The notes under the pieces were generated by a model. It saw only the letters and a program-made list of their open reading frames with translations, was not told the DNA's origin and made no database searches. This document shows, piece by piece, positions 9,710-16,526 of a stretch of 16,526 bases of DNA. Every line of letters starts with the position of its first letter. Position 1 is the stretch's first letter. This DNA is from Paraglomus occultum (Eukaryota > Glomeromycota > Glomeromycetes > Paraglomerales > Paraglomeraceae), in the NCBI GenBank assembly GCA_910592205.1, contig CAJVPJ010000793.1, positions 1 to 16,526 of the forward strand, read 5' to 3'. A program made the position numbers and the translations under genes.

Positions 9710-11141
9710 TCAAAAGTTCGCCTTTGGGGCCCTATCTTTCTGTATAACCCGTATAACGCCTTCTTGGGCTGTTGATGCTACCAAACGGCCATCTCTCGTG
9801 AATATACGACCGAATGCAAGACCTCGTCCATTAGCACTTTGCGGAGATTCCATTTCACATAGTAACCTATTACGTAATATACCAATACATTAATGACATT
9901 TCAATAATGCACAGATGAACAACAAGTTATCGGAACCGCAAATACCATTCGTCTGCTCTGATATACGGATCATGAAACCAAATTGAATGACAAAGGGACG
10001 CCATCATCATTTGGTGAAATGGCGTCATCCCGTGAGGACGAATGGCGGTTAAAAGGAAACTATCGTCGCTAGCATAGGCGAGTGCACACTACAAGAAGGA
10101 AAAAAATTGAAATGTTAAGGACGCGAGCCCCAACACATTCTGCTAATGCAAACATACCTTATGTAATGCAAGGTTATCTCCGAGATTGCCTTTGGCTTTC
10201 AACCACACACACTGTAATGCAATATTAGTGAGTATTTTTAATTGATATTATTGTAATTGCGTTTTTGCATCGTTTACTTGCCTGTTTCGTCGTCTTTTTT
10301 GGATGAGAGAGGTCCTCAAATGTTATTCTATCAGTGTTGCGAGAGTCAACCGGGTATTCCATCTAAGATGAAAAGTTTGCGTTCTGTATAAGCAGGCCGA
10401 TCGATGGCATATGAAAATGTCAGGACAGGAATATGTACCTCCGCAACGAGTTTCTTTTCCATATAAGACTTATACCACCTGGGAACCTCGGGATGATTTG
10501 ACCAAGACTTTAATCTCTCTATGAGTCTGTTATCAGGTTGTCAATTATGTGTATGATTTTTAGTGGATCGAACGTTAGAACATCAACCGCTTACGTTGGC
10601 AGTGTCTCCGGATCGGGACATTCGGGCATAGGATATTGATGTCTCAACGGTTGACCATTTTCAAGGAGAGCAAAACTACAATTAAGAGAGAGGATGCATC
10701 GACCCTTTTGTTTAGCCATCACCATCCGTGTGCAATAAGACTTGCCTGTCGAGAGGACAACGAATACAGTACATGTCATCAGATCATGAGTGAATCAATG
10801 ATGAGAACGGGGCACTTGGACGTCCATCTTACCATTTCTCACTCGTTGTACCTCGTACAGTATCGGGAGAGAATTATCACCCGGGAGAATGAAATATGAG
10901 TGTAGTGACTAGTCGATTAACAAGTCACATAGGTTAATTGAGTCGCTTATGTTAGCCCGCCTACAAATCCAGTCACACCTACATGAATGAAATACTGTTC
11001 TGGTACAGTCGCAGTAGCAGCGTTAAGAGCTTGGCCTATAACCTGTCCACCAAAGACTCCACGGGCCCATACGGGCTTGTACAGCTTCTTACTACGATAG
11101 TAGTTGAGATCGAGCTCTTCCAAAGCCAGTGCTTCTTCCAT
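9710..11141 (-). CDS. Acyl-CoA thioesterase II family (TesB/ACOT8/Tes1-like)
   Basis: Eight exons, read on the minus strand, give 302 residues: 11141-10983, 10908-10833, 10745-10595, 10526-10439, 10362-10282, 10211-10158, 10088-9946 and 9866-9710. The enzyme family hydrolyses acyl-CoA to free fatty acid and CoA, often in peroxisomes, using a double hotdog fold. The first hotdog shows ARGVFGGQVIGQAL (26-39) and SLHSYFILPGD (54-64), then KSYCTRMVMAKQKG and HQYPMP. The second shows CVWLKAKGNLGD (186-197), HSIWFH (237-242), ADEW (248-251), EMESPQSANGRG and VASTAQEGVIR (280-290). The family's catalytic Asp (LDHSxWFH) is Cys236 here; the catalytic Gln is kept (Gln285). Exon 5 ends at a GC donor (CAG|GCAAGT). 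Intron lengths are 68-87 bp. The C-terminus is ANF, not a canonical peroxisomal SKL signal. The ATG at 11141 follows an upstream in-frame stop and directly precedes the conserved start region; an additional 5' exon cannot be excluded. Confidence 0.92.
10212..10281 (-). other. GC-AG intron 5 of the thioesterase gene
   Basis: This 70-bp intron has the donor CAG|GCAAGT and the acceptor ATTACAG. Only this junction joins KKTTKQ to CVWLKAKG in frame. The nearby GT (GTAAAC, 4 bases further) would shift the frame. A CACTAAT branch-like sequence lies close to the acceptor. Confidence 0.8.
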
Positions 11142-11319
11142 TGAGAAATTTAAGTCATATTAAAGATCTGGGGTCTATTATATATTATTCTGGTGCGGTA
11201 AATACAAACTGCCGTTCCCGAATGTGTAAATTAAATTTAGTCACTAGTATTAGTATGACGATCATTGCAATTCTGGTTTTGTGTTATAGGGGTTTTTTTT
11301 TTACATGATAATCGATCAG

Positions 11320-11744
11320 CACGTCTAAATTCTGCTGTAGTTGATGAAGTGTGTCACTCACTTGGAAGAGTATACACGACAATGCGCAAAAGTAGTGAGT
11401 GAGAATTACTGATTAGCTGATAATTTGATAACTAAACGTTTGTAACATGTTATTCATTTTTGGTCGGCCGTTCCTTGGTGTAGTGATTGTCTAACATTAA
11501 GCATTATGCACGTTCTCTGTCACTAACATGAGTTTCGCCTTTGCACAATGATTATTCATACTCAGAGGTCAATGTCGATGAGTGCATCACTCCAAAATAT
11601 AAAACGTAATTCAGTAAACACACAGCATCATCAATTGTCGGATGTTCGCCGCCAGAGAACCGAGGAAAACTCGCTCTGCTTGAAGCAATTAATAAGATCA
11701 AACACACATTGCCTCTAGAAGATTATATAATTATGTTCTTTTAA
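11320..11744 (+). CDS. Candidate small spliced gene, unidentified, 5' end unknown
   Basis: Two segments fit as exons: 11320-11394 and 11626-11744. The first follows a T-run and GATCAG acceptor, encodes RLNSAVVDEVCHSLGRVYTT and MRKSS, and ends at a GTGAGT donor in phase 1. The second follows CACACAG in the matching phase and encodes SSIVGCSPPENRGKLALLEA, then INKIKHTLPLEDY, before a stop at 11742. The matching phase is the main support. No start codon exon is established, and the intron would be 231 bp, longer than those of the two solid genes here. An alternative ATG frame (11548-11718) overlaps the second segment. The gene would be transcribed away from the thioesterase. I do not recognise the product; it may be a relic. 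Confidence 0.33.
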
Positions 11745-12654
11745 AAGTCTCTGTTTACTATACTCATGCTTTTACGTAAACAAATCCTCTCTAAGAAAAT
11801 AATCGATGACGTTTACAATACGATGAGTGCAATTGACTATTTAACGTAATTATGACTAAATCTTATTACATTTCGACAAGCGTTTGTTTTTATTTGTCGT
11901 TAGGCTGCGGGTAAAGGGCTTTATAAATCCGCTGTATATACGTGGTAGTCTACCGGACATTGCTAATTAAATTTCCCATTTCAGTTTGTTACACAATATA
12001 AAGTATAATAACCGGCAACTAACAATTGTTGCCTTGTGTATTGTCGGGTAAAAAAAAGCACGCTCTATTGTCATTTGATTCTTCAATCAAATTTGGAAAG
12101 ATGTACAAAGAGGGGCCGTTCCGTTAGTTCTCAATAGCCTTCTAAATAGAGCAATATGTAAGTATCTATGATGCTATCTATCGACAAAAAGTTTGTATAA
12201 GACAGATGAGAGCAATTACGGCTTCCTATTAACATTATTATTGTAAAAATAAAGATAATTTACCTTCTTACTTAATGCTTTATTCATATCAGTACCTCCT
12301 ATTTCTATTGCATTTATTAAAATAACTAATACCATAGCAATTGCTCGACGCGAGTTAATATTAATTATATACCGCAATCGCAAAAATTGGATTCATGTAA
12401 AATATAAACAATTTCTAATTTAGTCGATGCACGTCAAAAAAAAATCCGGTTTATCCTGTCTTGCCGGATTCGTACTAATCGATTTTTGTACGGATCAGTC
12501 GCTAACAATCTCGTCCTTACCAATACTACTGAGATGTGCTGGACAGCAGGCGTCTTTCTTTTTTCTAAGTAGAAGATCTTGATAGACGTTGTTATATTAG
12601 TTTTAGGATTTACTTATGTAATTTAACGAACAAAGGTTACACGTTTCGGAGAAC
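11745..12654. other. AT-rich spacer, no gene seen
   Basis: No protein-like frame was found on either strand. The DNA is AT-rich with no obvious repeat structure. Confidence 0.5.
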
Positions 12655-12807
12655 TTAAACAAACGAGTTTGGCTCAACTAAGTAACCATTAGTATGCCAG
12701 TAGTCATGTGTTGTGCCCACACAGCTTTGGCGCCTACATACAGTACATGTTATGGGTAAACCAAATTCGGACATCTCTCGGAGAGTTTCATCATTGATAT
12801 TAAGGTA
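12655..12807 (-). CDS. Terminal exon of an unidentified gene, Cys-rich
   Basis: On the minus strand an ACTTAG acceptor (12809-12808) opens a 50-codon segment ending in TAA. It reads NDETLREMSEFGLPITCTVC, then RRQSCVGTTHDYWHTNGYLV, with Cys spacing C-x2-C-x4-C and nearby His that could bind metal. A plausible upstream piece starts at an ATG at 12920 (MFKDTLYKLES...), but the only in-phase donor there is the poor GTTTCC, so the gene start is unresolved. The product is not recognised, and a relic is possible. Confidence 0.35.
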   Translation of the reverse strand, partial: YLNINDETLREMSEFGLPITCTVCRRQSCVGTTHDYWHTNGYLVEPNSFV

Positions 12808-12920
12808 CTAAGTTCGGGTGTATAATTTCCTAATCAAATCCATAACAACATGCTACAATTAAATATTAATATTGCAAGTTCGGAAACACTCTCTAATTTA
12901 TATAAAGTATCTTTAAACAT

Positions 12921-13440
12921 TTGCAATCAGTTTGGAGTTTAACTAAAAAAATTTTGATGTATTAGTATGTATTACTTTCCCCTGAATAGAGGAAGCAAGT
13001 TTTAAGTTTCTGACTCACTGTTACCCACTCTATAAAAAAGTTATAATACAGAAGCAGAACGCATATGATTGATAAATATAGTGCTTTGTTAATAGCAAGG
13101 TATGTGTAAATATGCGTTTTTTGTACTGTTTTTGGCGCGCGGCGGCGGTGTAGCCGCACATCCCACCTAGCGATTATGTATATTATATGTGGGGCATACT
13201 GCAACAAAACCAGACAAAGTGAACATTGTATTATGTGATATAAATGAGAGGCTGATATGATATGGCTGTAAAATTGAGTGTGACTGATGACATTTTGAAA
13301 AGTAATAATAGTGCTCGTTCATAATTGATGGACTGGTTAATTTTAATGTTACCTTTATCGTACCAGAATGTGATAAATAAACCATAACAGGATTGACCTC
13401 TATATATAAAAATATTAATGTAAAACTAATTTTACTATAA
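12921..13440. other. Spacer with a GC-rich hairpin
   Basis: Apart from the hairpin at 13142-13170, this is AT-rich DNA. Two overlapping minus-strand frames at 12962-13207 and 13167-13385 have no protein-like domain and are probably chance. Confidence 0.45.
13142..13170 (+). other. GC-rich hairpin followed by CTAG (Helitron-3'-end-like)
   Basis: The stem GCGGC/GCCGC (13142-13146 and 13153-13157) has a 6-nt loop; CTAG follows 9 nt after the stem. Helitron 3' ends carry a short GC hairpin about 10-12 nt before CTRR. The base after CTAG is C rather than the expected T, and no 5' end or Rep/helicase is present, so this is only suggestive. Confidence 0.25.
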
Positions 13441-13641
13441 AACCCAAGAATTACAGCATCATTAGAAGAATTTTAAAGAAAGCTCGGGTGAAAAATTGCT
13501 TCATACGTTTTTAAAATCAATGATACCCAAACACCCCAGGAATATCCAGATCAAGAAAAAATCACTTATGAAATTTATCAACAAGAACGGAAAATTATAA
13601 CTAATAAACAAGCATTAAAACCAACGCATGAAGAAATGTAA
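13441..13641 (+). pseudogene. Decayed coding relic, unidentified
   Basis: One frame reads NPRITASLEEF-stop-RKLG-stop-KIASYVFKINDTQ and continues in strongly protein-like sequence (EYPDQEKITYEIYQQERK, then TNKQALKPTHEEM) to a stop at 13639. Two internal stops (TAA near 13474 and TGA at 13489) and no start ATG point to a pseudogene or fragment. The family is not recognised. Confidence 0.4.
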
Positions 13642-13915
13642 GGGAAATAAATTTAACGTAAAAGCTTCTCGCCAGAACGACCCGTCAACGGAAGTTTGTT
13701 CTTTATTTATAAAGACTGCTCGAGTGCATTCGTTGAGTGTCCATTATATTTCGCTACTTTGACACAATTGCAATCAAAAAGTCAAACATATAAAAATAAT
13801 TCAATTTTTTGTAAGCATAAATTTTATTATTTCGATTATTGAATGCGCGCTATTGAAAATATAAATAATGCTATAAGCACCAGAGTGATTGCATGGGAGG
13901 AAAACTCAAAGCCAT

Positions 13916-14345
13916 TTATGAGTATAACCTATTTTTGGTCACTCTGGTACAATCTATACTACACTTCATTACTGTTAACGTCTTTATTTTATTTTTATCA
14001 ATCCATTCTTCGATAGCTTCTAGTGTCCTTTTCCTCGTATTTGTTTGTTGTTTGTAAGAATCCTTCAACGTGGAGGCATCGATGCCTTTTTCTTCGCAAA
14101 TTTCGGTGGCCATTTGACAAAATAAAATTTGTATCCAATTTAATTATAATCGTTTTAAAGCGTTCCACAACTTTTCGGTTTCTGGCGAGTAAATTTTGTT
14201 CGCCACTACAGTTTTGTAATTTCATTGTTTGAATTAAAGTTCCCGTATTATTAGGCTGACCATTACAGATAATGTCGTTTAGCAATCGGCCGAGAACGAA
14301 GCCAATTAATACTCCGAGAAAGAATTCACTCGTGAATGTAAACAT
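13916..14345 (-). CDS. Candidate small membrane protein gene, one in-frame stop
   Basis: On the minus strand, ATG at 14345 begins MFTFTSEFFLGVLIGFVLGR, a likely membrane segment or signal anchor. Exon 1 (14345-14267) ends at a GTAATG donor; a 61-bp intron ending CTGTAG (14206) restores a coding frame reading LANKIYSPETEKLWNALKRL. A TAA (14146-14144) then stops a 46-residue product. The same frame continues beyond the stop with LNWIQILFCQ and, from an ATG at 14113, a 65-codon charged segment (MATEICEEKGIDASTLKDSY, then TRKRTLEAIEEWIDKNK). The gene may be a 46-residue microprotein, a longer protein broken by one nonsense change, or two adjacent small genes. Reading exon 1 without splicing gives a 115-residue frame of poorer composition after the membrane segment. 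The family is not recognised. Confidence 0.38.
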
Positions 14346-14709
14346 TCTTTGCAAAGAGTTTATTGATGAAAATTGTTAGATCTGGTTTTTATCTTTTTAA
14401 ACGATATTTGTTGAGTTGTGGTTGATTTTGCGACTAGAGCTGATAATAAATCGTTTATTCATGATGCTTAAATAGACAAATTGCGCGTTGCTGCGCATCG
14501 ATTATCACTGATCACATTCTACAGGGGAAGAATAATTACATTGTAAGATCTAGAAATACACGTCATTGATTAAGCCACCGATCAGCGTTGATATAGAATT
14601 CAGTGTAATAATATGCCTATAATAATAACGGTTTTGTATTACTTAATATTAGTGAGTCCGCAACAGCGGGCCACCAAATCAGCCAATCAAAATCATTTCT
14701 CCCATTAAA
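14346..14709. other. AT-rich spacer, no gene seen
   Basis: This contains the likely upstream region of the minus-strand membrane-protein candidate and the DNA preceding the pogo relic. I looked for a terminal inverted repeat of the relic here and saw none. Confidence 0.5.
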
Positions 14710-14925
14710 ATGTTTTCTCGTCCGATCTTATGTCTACAAAAAGATCTTGCTATTGAGTATAAAATATCTGAACAAGCCATCTCAGATATTTGCTACAACT
14801 ACAAGAAATGAGCACCGTGCACAACTGAAAAAGAGCGTCAGCCAGTATATCCAATGGTTGAAGAAGTTACGGAAAGGTAGTTGCAATATGCACTTTCAAC
14901 AAGTAACATCATTTTTTCTATTTAA
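14710..14925 (+). pseudogene. Pogo/Tigger transposase N-terminus relic (CENP-B HTH)
   Basis: The frame from ATG 14710 reads LQKDLAIEYKISEQAISDI, a clear psq/CENP-B helix-turn-helix. It continues CYNYKK-stop-APCTTEKERQPVYPMVEEVTER-stop-LQYALSTS and stops again at 14923. In this family, Trp follows the KK after the first helix-turn-helix, and Trp also occurs in the second domain (VEEAL..W). Both internal stops (TGA at 14809 and TAG at 14878) occupy these Trp positions, each one G-to-A change from TGG. No DDE domain follows. An overlapping open frame starting near 14747 is a shifted reading of the same DNA. Confidence 0.6.
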
Positions 14926-14957
14926 AACTCTAATAAAATCCTTATTAATATTAATAG

Positions 14958-15155
14958 TGTCATTACTATTACCACTTTCTCATTTGTAAATATGCAACAT
15001 ATCGAAAACACCCACGTCGAAAGCACCCCCATCGAAATAATCACTTTTATAAAAACCGCAATGAGGTTCAGGCGAGATCATTCTTCAAATACTGGTTGGA
15101 GCATACATACCTTCCCAGTCAAACGATCATTCGCGGATACGAATGTGACCATATG
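14958..15155 (+). other. Exon-like open segment upstream of the right-edge gene
   Basis: The open frame between a TAG and a TGA (15156) encodes a protein-like stretch: NHFYKNRNEVQARSFFKYWL, then EHTYLPSQTIIRGYECDHM. It may be an upstream exon of the gene at 15170-16526, but no good donor/acceptor pair links them. The next protein-like frame begins 1-2 codons later in another phase, so a frameshift or an unseen small intron is possible. Confidence 0.25.
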
Positions 15156-15169
15156 TGAATGAATCAGAG

Positions 15170-16526
15170 GCTGCTGCGAAATACTATGAGGAGAACAAGA
15201 TGCAACACGCGGGGGGAAGGCTGAGAGAAATGTGAGTATTGTTATTTGAATTATTGTCGTTAATATTAATGATGATACGAAATGTGTAGTCAATTGTGGT
15301 TATAACGTGGGCCCACGTCAGTACGCTAGTCCGGGCGTCGTCGTGTGCGAGGTCTTGGTCTATGGAACAAAGAATGCCGGCTCCATAGAATCAATGGACT
15401 AGTTGTACGAGTTTTGTCGTCGTGCGCTTGGCATCCTGAGGTGCTTTTGCGTTAAGCTGCTACGGGGTACCCCGTTGGTAGTCAGCGGCACGGAACTTAT
15501 ACTAATAATAATAATTATAATAATAATAATAATAATACGAATGACACTGATTTGATTGGTCGCTGTCTGATATCGATGACACATTTTGAAATGCTTTTAT
15601 TATTGTATATCGCTTAATAACCGAAGTTAATAATTTGCTATTTTAGAGAAACATATTTGCGGAAATTTACAATAAAGTAAAGCAAGAGGTGAGGCTTCAA
15701 TGAAGTATAAGTGTTTATTATTATTGTTATCAATACAGCTGAACATAATACCCTATTTATTTTAGCGCGCAGCCAGCGAAAAGAATGAGCATACGCGTTT
15801 AATAAAGGAAAATATCGAGAAAATTATTAAGCGATGTGTAATTGGTTTTATTAGTAATAATTTTATATTATTATTATATTATTATTAATATTAATATAAA
15901 TCACACTAATTCTAATACTGATTATAATAAATATTCTAGATTGAAATGGAAAAGTCGTCATCTTGCAGTGAGAGAGATAAGGCGGCTTATATAGCGGTGA
16001 GGACGATTTTAAAAGAAATAGTAGAAAAGGTGAACAAGAACAAGTACACAATCCACCCAACCGATCCGCTAGCTTCTGGGGTGATAGACTTGACGAATTT
16101 TGGCGAGTCAGCTGCCTGCGGACGTAGTAGAGTTGTTAAAAGAAAACGACTCTTTGATATCGGGGGAAGTCGATCTGCCATATAAGGCCCGAAAATTGTT
16201 CACCAAATTTGTAAAAACATATGAGCAATTGATGGGGACTGAATTTCGTCTAAGAGATATGGATGGAATCAGCTTCCCAAGTGGCATTCGAGATCCTCAG
16301 CACAGGGCAGATGCGGGGACGGTACGTGGGGTGGTCGAAAAGTCTTGCGCGTGTGGCTGTGTTTTTCAGCGAAAATCTACCTAACCCCAAAATGGAAAAT
16401 GCGCGAAAATGAGTCAAGAGAACCAGCGATACTATATTTTTGTTTCTTAGAAGAATGGCCGCGATGCAACTAGAATCCATGAAGAATTGGTTAATGCAGA
16501 GGGGGAACATGCACTGTCTCTCAGTA
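15170..16526 (+). CDS. Unrecognised multi-exon gene, runs off the right edge
   Basis: Exons that join in phase are 15170-15231, 15649-15688, 15766-15837, 15940-16029, 16112-16321 and 16451-16526 (cut by the window). Donors are GTGAGT, GTGAGG, GTAATT, GTGAAC and GTACGT; all acceptors end in AG. The predicted protein is charged and helix-rich: AAAKYYEENKMQHAGGRLRE, INIFAEIYNKVKQE, RAASEKNEHTRLIKENIEKI, KAAYIAVRTILKEIVEK, then LPADVVELLKENDSL, YKARKLFTKFVKTYEQLMG and KNGRDATRIHEELVNAEGE. I recognise no domain. The 16029/16112 junction is supported because it links two otherwise frame-incompatible coding stretches. The 15231/15649 junction needs the second AG of an AGAG acceptor. The true 5' end is unknown; the first exon's start is the least secure. 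Confidence 0.5.
15285..15534 (+). mobile_element. SINE-like (or LINE 3'-end) insertion in an intron
   Basis: A compact block visibly richer in G+C than its flanks ends in an (AAT)n tail and is bracketed by a near-identical short duplication: ATACGAAATG (15275-15284) and ATACGAATG (15535-15543). A TAGTCAATTGTGG near the start loosely resembles a Pol III A box; a B box is not convincing. Two perfect 14-bp palindromes (15305-15318 and 15462-15475) and an 8-bp stem (15359-15366 with 15382-15389) suggest structure. It lies in the 417-bp intron of the right-edge gene, whose other introns are 77-129 bp. No ORF is visible. Confidence 0.45.
15503..15536. repeat. (AAT)n microsatellite
   Basis: About eleven TAA/AAT triplets with one interruption (ATT). 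It directly follows the GC-richer block and may be its retrotransposition tail. Confidence 0.9.
15863..15897. repeat. Imperfect (ATT)n tract
   Basis: An imperfect ATT/TTA repeat inside the predicted 102-bp intron (15838-15939) of the right-edge gene. It makes minus-strand frames read long Ile/Asn runs that are not genes. Confidence 0.8.

Noticed and set aside
9651-9893. 80-codon plus-strand frame after the SREBP gene
   Set aside because: It is the antisense shadow of the last thioesterase exon, which has clear family motifs on the minus strand.
10636-10899. 87-codon plus-strand frame
   Set aside because: Antisense shadow of thioesterase exons 2 and 3.
13167-13385. Minus-strand 72-codon frame
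   Set aside because: No protein-like pattern; Ser/His/Thr-rich reading of AT-rich DNA.
15399-15584. Minus-strand frame with a poly-Ile run
   Set aside because: It is created by the (AAT)n tail and crosses the SINE-like block.
15987-16510. Minus-strand frames opposite the right-edge gene
   Set aside because: They are shadows of the plus-strand exons, which join in phase with splice signals.
1-16526. tRNA, rRNA or CRISPR array
   Set aside because: I scanned for tRNA B-box-like motifs, conserved rRNA blocks and regularly spaced repeats and found none that hold up.

Overview
The window looks like nuclear DNA of a filamentous fungus with an AT-rich, transposon-littered genome. The evidence is one SREBP-type transcription factor and one acyl-CoA thioesterase split by short introns (61-111 bp, mostly GTRNGT...YAG), long AT-rich spacers, and several decayed DNA-transposon pieces with CENP-B/pogo-type DNA-binding domains. 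An early-diverging fungus (Mucoromycota, possibly Glomeromycotina) is my best guess from style alone; no marker in the window proves it.

Left part (1-6207): a (TTTGC)n microsatellite at the edge, then mostly non-genic DNA. Two non-autonomous DNA transposons stand out. One is a 764-bp pogo/Tigger-like element (1547-2310) with TA duplications, terminal inverted repeats and a 16-nt subterminal repeat array; it carries a 74-codon ORF that joins a CENP-B-type N-terminus to a PCNA-binding-like (PIP box) tail with no catalytic domain between. The other is a 550-bp Tc1/mariner-like MITE (3435-3984). A cluster of GATCTGACATA repeats follows at about 5.0-5.2 kb.

Central part (6208-11141): the two well-supported genes. 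A four-exon SREBP (+ strand, 1026 aa) has an acidic N-terminus, a tyrosine-bearing bHLH-zip, two membrane segments and a long C-terminal regulatory region. It faces, tail to tail across 165 bp, an eight-exon TesB/ACOT8-type acyl-CoA thioesterase (- strand, 302 aa), reconstructed here exon by exon, including one GC-AG intron. The thioesterase has Cys where the family has its catalytic Asp. Both genes belong to lipid biology: membrane-lipid sensing and acyl-CoA hydrolysis.

Right part (11142-16526): mostly uncertain material. There are two small exon-like loci, a decayed coding relic, a possible small membrane-protein gene (- strand) interrupted by one in-frame stop, a pogo/CENP-B transposase relic in which two conserved tryptophans have become stops, and an unrecognised multi-exon gene (+ strand) running off the right edge. 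One intron of that last gene contains a compact, GC-richer, SINE-like insertion with an (AAT)n tail and flanking duplication. No tRNA, rRNA or CRISPR array was seen.
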